Source: Sedimentisphaerales bacterium (GTDB lineage: Bacteria; Planctomycetota; Phycisphaerae; Sedimentisphaerales; Anaerohalosphaeraceae). Taken from it: a stretch of 33,481 nt of DNA. A program made the position numbers and the translations under genes. The stretch covers positions 1 through 33,481 of the forward strand of contig JAFGQP010000214.1 of the NCBI GenBank assembly GCA_016935635.1, read 5' to 3'. Below the pieces are notes generated by a model. It was not told where the DNA came from. It saw only the letters and a list, made by a program, of their open reading frames with translations, and did no database searches. Positions 18,730-27,652 of this stretch are shown one piece after another (position 1 is the stretch's first letter; every line of letters starts with the position of its first letter).

Positions 18730-19896
18730 ATGACAAGGAACGATTATCACAGGTTTTATTCTGTTTTGGTATGCATGGCTGTTTTAGTGACCGGTTGTGA
18801 GAACTTGTCGCAATCCGGCAAGAATGTTGCCAGGATGAGTATTGCAAAAGCAGATTTTGGAAAGACTCAAGATGGACAACAGGCAGATATTTACACATTA
18901 ACGAATGCCAATGGCCTTGTTGTCAAGATCACCAATTACGGCGGAACCATCACCGAACTGTGGACACCTGACCGCAAAGGCAATCTGGGGGACATTGTTC
19001 TGGGATTTGATAATCTGAAGGATTATGAAGAAAAAAGCCCGTATTTTGGATGCCTGATTGGGCGTTATGGCAACCGGATTGCGAAAGGGAAATTTACGCT
19101 GGATGGGCAAGAATACACCTTGGCTGTTAATAACGGAAAAAACCATTTGCATGGCGGCCTGAAGGGATTTGATAAAGTTGTTTGGGAGGCCGAACCGTTC
19201 CAAACGGATGAGGCTGTCGGCTTGAAACTGCACTATCTCAGCAAGGACATGGAAGAGGGCTATCCGGGCAACTTAGATGTGAACGTTGTTTACACGTTGA
19301 CAAATAAAAACACGTTGGCAATTGATTATGAAGCGACCACGGATAAGCCGACAGTATGCAACCTGACGAATCACAACTATTACAACCTGGCCGGCCAGGG
19401 GATTGGCAGCAATTATGAAAATCAGTTGATGATCAATGCCGACTATTTCACGCCGGTCGATGAAGGGTTGATTCCCACGGCTCAATTGCGTTCCGTTGAG
19501 GGAACTCCCATGGATTTCACACAAATGACAGCGATTGGGAAGCGCATTGATACAGACACAACTCAACTCAAGTATGGTGGCGGCTATGACCATAATTGGG
19601 TTCTCAATAAAGAGAACGAGAATGAGATGTCTTTGGCGGCAAAAGTGTACGAACCGAAATCCGGCCGTGAGATGGCGATCTTCACCACCGAACCGGCGAT
19701 CCAGTTCTATTCCGGTAATTTTCTCGATGGGACATTGGTCGGTAAGGAAGGTAGAGTGTATAAACACCGCAATGCATACTGCCTGGAGACTCAGCACTAT
19801 CCGGATTCTCCAAATCATGCCGAGTTTCCTTCAACCGTGCTTCGTCCGGGGCAAATCTATAAGACCACGACCATTCATAAGTTTAGTGTGAAATAG
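18730..19896 (+). CDS. galM: Aldose 1-epimerase (mutarotase), predicted lipoprotein
   Basis: The ATG at 18730 follows AGGAG at 18719-18723. The 388-residue product starts with a lipoprotein signal peptide ending in the lipobox VTGC (C23), then the GalM fold. Family landmarks are IGRYGNRI, NHLHGG, catalytic acid H215 in NLTNHNYYNLAG, and catalytic base E353 in LETQHYPDSPN. GalM interconverts alpha and beta anomers of aldoses such as galactose, glucose and often arabinose. A membrane-anchored, extracytoplasmic form fits rapid mutarotation of sugars released by the upstream secreted hydrolases before import by the symporter at 20325. Position and direction support a functional link, though a stem-loop before it suggests its own transcript. 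The family call is very firm; the sugar is inferred. Confidence 0.93.
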   Translation: MTRNDYHRFYSVLVCMAVLVTGCENLSQSGKNVARMSIAKADFGKTQDGQQADIYTLTNANGLVVKITNYGGTITELWTPDRKGNLGDIVLGFDNLKDYEEKSPYFGCLIGRYGNRIAKGKFTLDGQEYTLAVNNGKNHLHGGLKGFDKVVWEAEPFQTDEAVGLKLHYLSKDMEEGYPGNLDVNVVYTLTNKNTLAIDYEATTDKPTVCNLTNHNYYNLAGQGIGSNYENQLMINADYFTPVDEGLIPTAQLRSVEGTPMDFTQMTAIGKRIDTDTTQLKYGGGYDHNWVLNKENENEMSLAAKVYEPKSGREMAIFTTEPAIQFYSGNFLDGTLVGKEGRVYKHRNAYCLETQHYPDSPNHAEFPSTVLRPGQIYKTTTIHKFSVK

Positions 19897-19954
19897 TGAG
19901 CCCATCCGAATCGAAATCAGGAGAAATGTTATAATGATGGTAAATATACTTGTG

Positions 19955-20122
19955 ATGGAAGGTTTTCGTACGTTAGATTGAGAGGTGCTTGGGGTATTTT
20001 TTGCATTGATGATTGGTATTGTTATTTTTTTTTGGGGGGGGTAGAAAGAAGAGACCTTTGCGGACTATATTCTTGCAGGTAAAGATGCTGGTTGGATAGC
20101 AATTGGTGCTTCAATACTTTCT
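19955..20122 (+). pseudogene. Decayed 5' fragment of a sodium:solute symporter gene
   Basis: One frame from ATG 19955 reads MEGFRTLD, a TGA (19979-19981), EVLGVFFALMIGIVIFFWGG, a TAG (20042-20044), then FADYILAGKDAGWIAIGA. This is the N-terminal pattern of SSS-family transporters (first helix, then DYFLAGR..GWW.IG), as in the intact gene just downstream (EDYFLAGRGLKWWLIG). Two nonsense codons and loss of all later homology mark it as a relic. It contains a T9 then G8 homopolymer (20025-20041), but the frame is kept across it. It was probably an additional sugar transporter at this locus. Confidence 0.65.
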
Positions 20123-20324
20123 GATTTTGACTTGAAAAGAATGGTGTTGGACCGGAGAATTTGTTACCGGCGCCTGTTTATAATTCAAATTGACGAAGTT
20201 GATTTGGACGATTAGGGTCAAATATTAACTGATTATTTATGGTTTGATTAGGAAATCGTGTATATCTTGGAAATGTTTTCAAGGTGACTATTGTCTTTGA
20301 AGTTTTCATGGGAAAGGTGTTAGA

Positions 20325-22355
20325 GTGGGTACACTAGATATTTTAGTATTTGTGACTTTTGTAGTTTGTGTGATCAGTTTAGGCTTATGGAAGAGCCGCA
20401 ATGAAAAATCCGGTGAAGATTACTTCCTTGCCGGCAGAGGCTTAAAATGGTGGCTGATCGGTTTTTCGTTGATCGCCGCCAATATCTCTTCTGAACAGTT
20501 CGTCGGAATGAGCGGTAATGCCGCCAGTCATGTTGGTTTGGCGATTGCCAGTTATGAGTGGATGGCAGCAATCACGTTGGTGGTAGTGGCATTTTGTTTC
20601 CTTCCGTATTTCCTCAAAGCCGGTATTTATACCATGCCCGAATTCCTGGAATATCGCTACAACCAGTGGGCACGTTTAATTATGGCTGCCAGTATGTTGC
20701 TGATTTATATGCTGCTGCTGGGCGCGGTAACCTATTCGGGTGCATTAACCATCAATGCCATGGCCGGAGAGATGGATATGGATTATATTCCGTCGATTCA
20801 ACTGGCTTCTTTGGTTATTGGGATTATTGCGATGGTTTACGTGGCCGCAGGCGGACTCAAAGCATGTGCATGGGCCGATCTGATTCAGGGCAGCGCGCTG
20901 ATCGTCGGCGGCGCTGTTGTCATGATCTTTGCCTTCAAGATGTTAGGCGGTGTTTCAGAGGCCGCGTATATTGAGGACGTCAAATCCGGTGCCGTGGCCG
21001 TTAAAACATTCACTCAGCAGCAAGGTGTCATGGAGCGGTTTGTGGAGCTTAATAAGGTTCGACTGAATATGTTCCTTCCTAAGGATGATGCGGTACTGCC
21101 GTGGACAGCGCTTTTGCTGGGGCTGTGGATCCCGAATTTTTACTACTGGGGTTTGAATCAGTATATCACCCAGCGTACACTTGGCTCCGCTTCTTTAGCC
21201 GAAGGCCAGAAAGGCATTGTGTTTTCGGCATTTATGAAGCTTTTGATCCCCTTTGTCATTGTGATCCCCGGCATTATCGCATTTAACCTGTTCTCCTCGG
21301 AGATGAAATTCAAAGCGGTTCACGATAATGCACCGGTCATCGCCAAATATAAAATGGCTAATCCTGCAACCGGACTGGTCGAGGTTGTCAATAATCCGTC
21401 CCAAGAGGCCTTGTCCGGTTGGTCAGGCGAGAAATTTATGCTGGCTGTTTTCGATGATGGAACGGCGTTAAAGACCATCGACTTGAAGAACCCGCTGATT
21501 CTTCCGATTACCAAGGACAGCCATGATAACATCAGTGCCGCTGAATACACGCTCTTTAAGTCCGAAGACAAATCATGGCAAAATGTCTTCCCTGCCTTAG
21601 CAGAGGAACTGGAAGTTTATAATCATATAACGGAACAAAAGGCCAAAGCGGCAGGGGCGTTAACGAGTACTGAGAAGTTTATCGGGTACAAGTATGATTC
21701 GGCCCTGGGTCACTTGCTCAGCAAAGTACTGCCCCGAAATACAGGCCTGGTCGGCTTTGTACTGGCTGCCTTGCTAGGTGCGATCGTCAGTTCACTGGCG
21801 GCCATGCTGAATGCAGCTTCCACGATCTTTACCATGGATATTTTCACCAAATATATAAATCCCAATGCGACACAGAAAACCATTGTGCGGCTGGGCCGTA
21901 TTTGTGTGGTTGTCTTTTCTGTGATTGCCATTTCGTTGGCACCGGCTTTAGGCAATCCCAAATTCAGCCACAGTATTTTCACCATCATCCAGGAAAGCCA
22001 GGGCTTTATTTCCCCGGGTATTCTGGCAGTGTTTGTTTTCGGCCTGATCGTTCATAAGGCACCCCGTTTTTCAGGTGTCATTGGGTTGCTGACCAGTATC
22101 ATTGCTTATGGTGCACTGAAAGCATCGGCGCCCCAGATACAGTTCCTGAATCGAATGGCCATTTGCTTTGCGTTGTGCCTGCTAGTGATGGGCGTTATTA
22201 CCGCCATTAAACCGTTGGCTCAACCGGTCGAGTTTAAGGTTAACACGAAAATTGAGCTATATTCGTCGAAGAGTGCAATGATTGTCGGTTGGATTGTCAT
22301 TATCTTAACATTGATTTTGTATGTGGTCTTTAGTCCAATTGGAATTGCTAAATAA
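20325..22355 (+). CDS. Sodium:solute symporter (SSS/SGLT family), probable sugar importer
   Basis: GTG at 20325 follows GGAAAGG (20311-20317). The 676-residue protein has many hydrophobic helices (roughly 13-14). It carries SSS signatures: EDYFLAGRGLKWWLIGFSL near the start, AAGGLKACAWADLIQG, and GAIVSSLAAMLNAASTIFTMDIF in the core. It would couple sodium entry to uptake of a sugar or similar solute across the inner membrane. Placed after three arabinofuranosidase-type genes and a mutarotase, L-arabinose or a related aldose is the likely cargo, by inference. It is longer than a typical SSS protein because of a hydrophilic loop at about residues 325-460 between membrane segments. A dead relative sits directly upstream at 19955. 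Confidence 0.92.
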   Translation: MGTLDILVFVTFVVCVISLGLWKSRNEKSGEDYFLAGRGLKWWLIGFSLIAANISSEQFVGMSGNAASHVGLAIASYEWMAAITLVVVAFCFLPYFLKAGIYTMPEFLEYRYNQWARLIMAASMLLIYMLLLGAVTYSGALTINAMAGEMDMDYIPSIQLASLVIGIIAMVYVAAGGLKACAWADLIQGSALIVGGAVVMIFAFKMLGGVSEAAYIEDVKSGAVAVKTFTQQQGVMERFVELNKVRLNMFLPKDDAVLPWTALLLGLWIPNFYYWGLNQYITQRTLGSASLAEGQKGIVFSAFMKLLIPFVIVIPGIIAFNLFSSEMKFKAVHDNAPVIAKYKMANPATGLVEVVNNPSQEALSGWSGEKFMLAVFDDGTALKTIDLKNPLILPITKDSHDNISAAEYTLFKSEDKSWQNVFPALAEELEVYNHITEQKAKAAGALTSTEKFIGYKYDSALGHLLSKVLPRNTGLVGFVLAALLGAIVSSLAAMLNAASTIFTMDIFTKYINPNATQKTIVRLGRICVVVFSVIAISLAPALGNPKFSHSIFTIIQESQGFISPGILAVFVFGLIVHKAPRFSGVIGLLTSIIAYGALKASAPQIQFLNRMAICFALCLLVMGVITAIKPLAQPVEFKVNTKIELYSSKSAMIVGWIVIILTLILYVVFSPIGIAK

Positions 22356-22432
22356 ATTATCAACAGGAGACATCTTAGTGAATGTATACTGCTCTCAACT
22401 GAAAAATCCTGTTTTAAACTTTGAGGCATCTT

Positions 22433-22693
22433 ATGTCCGATGATCAAAATATGAATAACTATTCGTTATCCAAGGCACAACTGGTCGAGCTGGAAAACCA
22501 GCGTCGGAAGTTGCGGGACAAGCGTCAGGCGGATCACGTCAAAGTCGTCATCGCCCATATTTATCAACAGTATCGGGTACGTTACTCGCTTAGAGGCCTC
22601 TCACCTAAGATGTTAATAAGTAGCCGGCTGATGATGACTGATTCACTTACAACCTTCTGTGGACAGGAAACATCCGGTACTTATTTTAAGTGA
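22433..22693 (+). pseudogene. Truncated IS630-like transposase N-terminal fragment
   Basis: ATG at 22433 opens a frame whose residues 12-36 (LSKAQLVELENQRRKLRDKR, then ADHVKVVIA) resemble the helix-turn-helix start of IS630-type transposases. After that the resemblance fades and the frame ends at 22693, far short of a full transposase. Fragments of expected follow-on sequence seem to lie in another frame (DDD.FTYN), consistent with decay. No terminal inverted repeats were found. It sits at the junction of the glycan and amino-acid regions. Confidence 0.45.
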
Positions 22694-22701
22694 AAGAACG
22701 C

Positions 22702-22715
22702 TCCGCCTTTGCGGA
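22702..22715 (+). terminator. Short GC hairpin after the transposase fragment
   Basis: TCCGC (22702-22706) and GCGGA (22711-22715) pair around CTTT. Only five pairs and no T-run; a weak candidate. Confidence 0.2.
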
Positions 22716-22939
22716 AGATCAAGACATCATCAGAATTTGTATGATTGATTTAGGCGAAATATAAATTACAACTGAAGTTTTGCAAAATTGAATATGTTTA
22801 TGTTATATGACCTACAGCACCGATAAAACAATAGGAACCTGCATAAGAAGCGACAGGTGTCCTGCTAGTGTAGCAACCTCATGGAGAGACTGTTTGCTTG
22901 GAAATCAATTGAAATTACAAAGATGAAGGCGAAATTTTA

Positions 22940-23686
22940 ATGAATTTTACCACGTTGCAAAAGGAGTTTTTTGAACAGCTTATTGAGCCATTTACGTGTG
23001 AGGCTCTGTTTGATCAGCTTATAGACATGGTCTATTTTGTTAAAAATTCGCTTGGGCAATATATCCTTGTTAACCAGGCACTGGTCATTCGCTGTGGTTT
23101 TCAATCCAAAAAGGATTTGATTGGAAAAAGACCTGACGAGGTATATCCGGAACCTCTTGGATGTGAATACCGCAAACAGGATGAAGAACTGCTTCGGGAA
23201 GGAAAGCCCATACTCAACCAGCTTGAACTTCAGATTGCACCAACGCTGTCGCTGGGGTGGTGCCTGACGACAAAAGTTCCTCTGCATGGTCCGGGCGGGA
23301 GAGTGGTTGGGCTGGCGGGTGTTTCCAGGGATTTGCAGGTTCAGAACAAAAAAAGCGAAGAATTCCAAAAAATCGCAGAGTCGGTTTCTTATATAAAAAA
23401 ATACTATCACGAATCGCTTATTGTTGAGGATTTAGCTGATATGGCTGGTATGTCACTGTACCAATATGAGCAGCGGATGCAGAAAATATTTAATATCACC
23501 GCGGGGCAGTTTATCCAGAAAACAAGGATGGAAGCGGCCCTCTGGAAGCTTCGCGAAACAGATGAACCAATTATTGATATTTCTCTGAATTGTGGATATG
23601 CGGATCAGAGCGCATTTTCACGTCAATTCAAGAAAACTATCGGTATTTCACCCGCTCAATATCGTTATGTTGTCAATAAACGATAA
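22940..23686 (+). CDS. AraC-family transcriptional regulator with N-terminal PAS domain
   Basis: The 248-residue product has a PAS-like sensor at about residues 18-135 (MVYFVKNSLGQYILVNQAL, then GKRPDEVYPE and a GVSRDLQ end). An AraC/XylS DNA-binding domain follows at about 145-248, with the second helix-turn-helix signature CGYADQSAFSRQFKKTIGIS and SPAQYR. PAS-AraC proteins sense a small molecule or redox state and activate or repress nearby catabolic genes. It ends 19 bases from the convergent P5C dehydrogenase gene and about 2 kb from the glutamate mutase operon. These are its likeliest targets, probably through the divergent region 25335-25760. The ligand is not predictable from sequence. 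Confidence 0.88.
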   Translation: MNFTTLQKEFFEQLIEPFTCEALFDQLIDMVYFVKNSLGQYILVNQALVIRCGFQSKKDLIGKRPDEVYPEPLGCEYRKQDEELLREGKPILNQLELQIAPTLSLGWCLTTKVPLHGPGGRVVGLAGVSRDLQVQNKKSEEFQKIAESVSYIKKYYHESLIVEDLADMAGMSLYQYEQRMQKIFNITAGQFIQKTRMEAALWKLRETDEPIIDISLNCGYADQSAFSRQFKKTIGISPAQYRYVVNKR

Positions 23687-23705
23687 GCTGACCGCGGCAT
23701 CGGTT

Positions 23706-25334
23706 TTACCCCATGCATGGATAACGATATTCCGTCGGCGGAAGGAAGTTTTCTTTGATGGTTCGGACAGAGATCCATCGTTGCATATTCAGCATTGAAC
23801 CTGCCTTGTCATTGGTGCCGGAACCCCTGGAACCACCAAACGGCTGCTGTCCGACTACAGCACCTGTTGGTTTGTCATTGATATAGAAATTACCAGCCGC
23901 GTGGCGAAGCATGTCCATCGCAGTCATGATTGCGTATCGATCCTGTGCGAATACGCATCCTGTCAGACCGAAGATGCTTGTCTGGTTGCACAATTCGAGA
24001 GCCTGTTCGTATTGGTCATCCTCATAAACATGCATGGTTAGAATCGGAGCGAAGATTTCCTCAACCATGGATTTGTATTGTGGATTAGTTGTTTGGATGA
24101 GAGTTGGCTGAATAAAATATCCCATAGAATCATCACTGCCCCCCCCACAGACGATAGAGGCATCCGAGGCCTTCTTTGCGTGCTCAATGTAACGCCTGGC
24201 ATTGTCAAATGAGCCTTTGTCAATTACAGCGTTCATAAAATTGGAGAAATCCTGTACCGGTCCGATTTTGATATGTTTGATTTCTTCCACCAGGGGTTCC
24301 TTGAGTATTTTCCAGATGCTGTTAGGAAGATACATTCGAGAAAGGGCAGAGCATTTTTGTCCTTGATATTCATAGGCCCCGCGTATGATGGCAGCTTTAA
24401 GAGCATCTGTAGCCGCAGATCCATGTGCGATCAGGAAATCTTTGCCGCCGGTTTCGCCAACAATACGCGGGTATGTTTTATAGTTTTGAATAGTATTACC
24501 GATAGTCTTCCACATGCCCTGAAAAACATCGGTGCTGCCAGTGAAGTGAAGACCGGAGAAATAAGGCGATGCCATAACCGAATCGCCGACTTCGGAGCCC
24601 GAGCCGGGTATGAAGTTGATGACGCCATCAGGCAGGCCTGCTTCCTGCAGAATTTTCATGATATAATAAGCGGCGTATACTGCCGTTGAGGCCGGTTTCC
24701 AGAGTACGGTATTACCGAGCATTGCGGGAGCGGTGGGAAGGTTTCCGGCGATGGAAGTAAAATTAAACGGTGTTACTGCGAAGATGAATCCCTCAAGAGG
24801 ACGATGTTCAACAAAGTTTAACGAGCCAATCGGCGAATGCAGAGGCTGTTCTTTGTATAGTTCCTGCATGAAATACGCATTGAAACGCCAAAAATCAATC
24901 ATTTCACAGGCGCTGTCAATTTCAGCTTGGAATGGATTTTTGCTCTGGTTGAGCATCGTCGCCGCATTGAGCGTGTAGCGGTATTTATTGGCCAGCAGTT
25001 CGGCAGCCTTCATGAAGATGGCGGCTCGCTGCTGGTAGGGGAGTTTTTCCCAGTCCGCTTTGGCTTTCAGAGACGATTGAATTGCCATTTCGATTTCTTT
25101 TTTACCTGCCTTATGATAGACTGCCAGAGTGTGCTTATGGCAGTGAGGCTGGACACATTTTCCTGTGCTGGTGGTTCTGACTTCTTTCCCCCCAATAATT
25201 AACGGAATTTCTATCTGTTGGGATTCGAGTCGACTCAATTCGGCTTTAAGCCGCTTGGAAGGCTCTGAATCCGGAGCATAAGAAAATACAGGTTCATTGA
25301 CCGGTTTTGGAATGTTACTTACTGTATTTTGCAT
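23706..25334 (-). CDS. pruA: L-glutamate gamma-semialdehyde dehydrogenase (1-pyrroline-5-carboxylate dehydrogenase)
   Basis: The 542-residue aldehyde dehydrogenase starts at ATG 25334-25332. Catalytic C328 lies in GQKCSALSR and the general base E294 in GETGGKDF. Their 34-residue spacing matches Cys348/Glu314 of human ALDH4A1. Further family features are the N-terminal ALDH4-type segment (NEPVFSYAPDS), TPFNFTSIAGNLP, FTGSTDVF and QQPFGGSRGSGTNDK near the C-terminus. It oxidises glutamate semialdehyde (from P5C) to glutamate using NAD, the last step of proline breakdown; these enzymes also take 3-hydroxy-P5C from hydroxyproline. No proline dehydrogenase domain is fused or nearby. It is divergent from the glutamate mutase operon, which would consume its product. 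The ALDH4 family call is firm. Confidence 0.93.
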   Translation of the reverse strand: MQNTVSNIPKPVNEPVFSYAPDSEPSKRLKAELSRLESQQIEIPLIIGGKEVRTTSTGKCVQPHCHKHTLAVYHKAGKKEIEMAIQSSLKAKADWEKLPYQQRAAIFMKAAELLANKYRYTLNAATMLNQSKNPFQAEIDSACEMIDFWRFNAYFMQELYKEQPLHSPIGSLNFVEHRPLEGFIFAVTPFNFTSIAGNLPTAPAMLGNTVLWKPASTAVYAAYYIMKILQEAGLPDGVINFIPGSGSEVGDSVMASPYFSGLHFTGSTDVFQGMWKTIGNTIQNYKTYPRIVGETGGKDFLIAHGSAATDALKAAIIRGAYEYQGQKCSALSRMYLPNSIWKILKEPLVEEIKHIKIGPVQDFSNFMNAVIDKGSFDNARRYIEHAKKASDASIVCGGGSDDSMGYFIQPTLIQTTNPQYKSMVEEIFAPILTMHVYEDDQYEQALELCNQTSIFGLTGCVFAQDRYAIMTAMDMLRHAAGNFYINDKPTGAVVGQQPFGGSRGSGTNDKAGSMLNMQRWISVRTIKENFLPPTEYRYPCMG

Positions 25335-25760
25335 CGTTGGTCTCGAAAAGGATATTTTTTAATTATTCAATAGGCTATTATACTTAACCTCGACGGCAGA
25401 AGCTGTACTATAGCGAGGATGTTATAAATGTCTTGATGGAAAACAGAGTAATTACTTGATTATTTGCACAAGTAAAAAACGTTGTCGAGATATCCTCTAA
25501 ATAGATGGATTCTTCTGTGTCCTGAACCCAATATCTTATGTTGTGTGATATTGAATAGTTTTGCAAAGATTTAAGTATTTGCTGATATTACAGACAAGAC
25601 ACAATATGGATAACATGTGATAATGACGAAAATAGGGTAATAAAATAGCGATCGAGCAAATTACTTATACGGGCTTTCAGATACGTTGCTTTAAGCGAAA
25701 TGAAGAACGCTTTTTTGAAAGCTAGGATTATTTTTTCATGTGTCAGGAGACCAGTAAGCA
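25335..25760. promoter_or_regulatory. Divergent intergenic control region between pruA and the glutamate mutase operon
   Basis: This 426-base AT-rich region contains no credible gene and must hold both divergent promoters. A stem CCTCG (25388-25392)/CGAGG (25414-25418) lies on the pruA side. AAGCG (25693-25697)/CGCTT (25708-25712) followed by T residues lies about 50 bases before glmS and could act as an attenuator, though the stem is only five pairs. I looked for a cobalamin-riboswitch B12 box (GCCACTG) and a sigma-54 GG/GC promoter and found neither. AGGAG at 25745-25749 is the glmS ribosome-binding site. Confidence 0.5.
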
Positions 25761-26198
25761 ATGCGTCAGCATACGATTGTGTTGGGTGTCATTGGTTCTG
25801 ATTGCCATGCCGTAGGCAATAAAATTCTGGAACGTTATTTTGCAAACGCTGGTTTTAATGTAATTAACCTTGGCGTTATGGTTAGCCAGCAGGAATTCAT
25901 TGATGCAGCAATTGAAACCAATGCCAATGCGATTCTGATATCATCTCTGTACGGACAGGGTGAATTGGATTGCGAAGGCTTGCGGGGGCGTTGTATTGAA
26001 GCAGGTCTGGAAAATATTGTTCTATATGTAGGAGGCAATCTTGTCATTGGCAAGAAGGATTTTTCAGCCATAGAAAGGAAATTTCAACGGATGGGTTATG
26101 ATCGTATCTTTAAGCCGGATGCGGACCTGGAACAGGTGACATTGCTTTTACGACAGGACATTGACTCTTTGCAATCTGTGCAAGAGAACCGTATATGA
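25761..26198 (+). CDS. glmS: Glutamate mutase sigma (S) subunit, cobalamin-binding
   Basis: The 145-residue product is the usual size for GlmS/MutS (about 137). It carries the base-off cobalamin motif D14-C-H16-A-V-G19, with His16 at the same position as the cobalt-ligating histidine of the Clostridium enzyme. The SSLYGQGELD and GGNLVIG motifs complete the B12 fold. With GlmE it forms adenosylcobalamin-dependent glutamate mutase, which rearranges L-glutamate to (2S,3S)-3-methylaspartate in the cytoplasm. AGGAG at 25745-25749 precedes the ATG. Its stop overlaps the start of glmL (ATGA at 26195), so translation is coupled. It is the first gene of a seven-gene operon. Confidence 0.96.
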   Translation: MRQHTIVLGVIGSDCHAVGNKILERYFANAGFNVINLGVMVSQQEFIDAAIETNANAILISSLYGQGELDCEGLRGRCIEAGLENIVLYVGGNLVIGKKDFSAIERKFQRMGYDRIFKPDADLEQVTLLLRQDIDSLQSVQENRI

Positions 26199-27652
26199 CA
26201 CATTCCCATGTCCGGCATGAAGACAAGGTAATCAGCCTTGATATTGGATCAACATTTACCAAAGCAGCCTTATTCAATGTTGGCCCGGAAACATTGGTTC
26301 TTGAGAAAATGGCCATGGTTCCAACCAATCCTGCATCATTGCCTGACAGTGTATATCAGGTATTGAAGTGTTTCGGGTGTCTTGAAGTTAACAATCAAAA
26401 ACCCTCTTATCCCGTCTATTTTTCTTCGTCAGCAAAGGGGGGGCTGTACATCATAGCGGTCGGGATCGTCCCGAATATGACATTGAAAGCCGCCAGGATC
26501 ACAGCCATGTCGGCGGGTGCCAAGGTTACTCAGGCTTATGAGTACAAGCTGACCCTGGATAATATCCGTCAGATTCAACAATTATGCCCAGACATTATCC
26601 TGTTGTGCGGAGGTACAGATGGAGGTAATGAAACGCATATTCGACACAATGCCGGGCTTTTAGCTGGTCTTCAAATCAGGCCGGAAATTATTTATGCGGG
26701 AAATAAGGTGATGCGGGATGAAGTGTCGGCAATTCTATCACAATTTTCATTATATTATGCTGACAACATATTGCCTGAACTGGATCACATATCGCCAGAC
26801 TCTGCACGTCAAACCATCCAGGATGTATTTCTAAAACACATTATTACCGGAAAAGGACTTGGCGATATTGTTCAACTGGCCAGCCGGGAGCCGCTACCGA
26901 CGCCTTTGGCAGTGATGGAACTGGTTGAAGCCATTTCATCCCATCGAACGGATTGGAGTGATTTTTGTGTTATCGACATGGGCGGAGCCACGACAGACTT
27001 TTATTCATGCTGCGAGGGGTATCCCGGCGAAGGAGGAGTTTTGTATCGGGGACTAATGGAGCCGAGAATCAAAAGGACTGTCGAAGGGGAGTTGGGGATG
27101 AGAATCAATGCTGCTTCAGTTTTACTGGCCGGCAGTGGTATTCTCCAAAATATGAAAAATACAGATGAATTAATGGCGATACAGGACTATGCCTATAAAG
27201 TCATGGATCAGACGTCTTATGTGCCCGACAATCCTGTTGAGAAGTCTTATGATCGTATGATTGCGGATATTTGTATCACGCAGGCGGCCGAACGTCATGT
27301 AGGGTACCGCAAGCGTATCTTCACGGGATCCGGCGAAAGTTTTATTCAGACAGGAAAAGATCTCAGAAGTGTGTCGAAAATTGTATTTACCGGGGGCTTT
27401 TTAAGTCAATGTGCCGATGAGGGCCTGGCAATGCTGATTGCTTCCCGCTGGAAACAGCCTCGACAATCCAAATCGGAATATATTTATTTATATCCGCAGA
27501 AATATTCAATATATCAGGACAAATCCTATTTGATTCCTTTGCTGGGCAATCTTGTCCGGGATTACCCGATTCAGGTGGTTCATACAGCAATCAACAGCTT
27601 GACTGATTTGCCAATACCGACAAAAAACACAATGGAGAACATATGGTCGTAG
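26195..27652 (+). CDS. glmL: GlmL, glutamate mutase reactivating-factor-type ATPase
   Basis: The 485-residue product belongs to the MutL/GlmL family with an actin/Hsp70-like ATPase fold. The first phosphate-binding loop is SLDIGSTFTKAALF near the N-terminus, and the second is VIDMGGATTDFYS at about residue 258. LLCGGTDGGNETH is another family landmark. GlmL is always found between the two glutamate mutase subunits and is thought to exchange damaged cobalamin or act as a chaperone. It overlaps glmS by four bases and glmE by ten, so the order glmS-glmL-glmE is as in Clostridium tetanomorphum. Family certainty is high; the reactivation role is from family knowledge. Confidence 0.94.
   Translation: MTHSHVRHEDKVISLDIGSTFTKAALFNVGPETLVLEKMAMVPTNPASLPDSVYQVLKCFGCLEVNNQKPSYPVYFSSSAKGGLYIIAVGIVPNMTLKAARITAMSAGAKVTQAYEYKLTLDNIRQIQQLCPDIILLCGGTDGGNETHIRHNAGLLAGLQIRPEIIYAGNKVMRDEVSAILSQFSLYYADNILPELDHISPDSARQTIQDVFLKHIITGKGLGDIVQLASREPLPTPLAVMELVEAISSHRTDWSDFCVIDMGGATTDFYSCCEGYPGEGGVLYRGLMEPRIKRTVEGELGMRINAASVLLAGSGILQNMKNTDELMAIQDYAYKVMDQTSYVPDNPVEKSYDRMIADICITQAAERHVGYRKRIFTGSGESFIQTGKDLRSVSKIVFTGGFLSQCADEGLAMLIASRWKQPRQSKSEYIYLYPQKYSIYQDKSYLIPLLGNLVRDYPIQVVHTAINSLTDLPIPTKNTMENIWS

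Noticed and set aside
20025-20041. T9-G8 tract as a phase-variable switch
   Set aside because: It lies in a symporter relic with two separate nonsense codons, so slippage there could not restore a gene.
25335-25760. Sigma-54 promoter near TTTGCAC
   Set aside because: No GG element lies at the required distance upstream of the GC.
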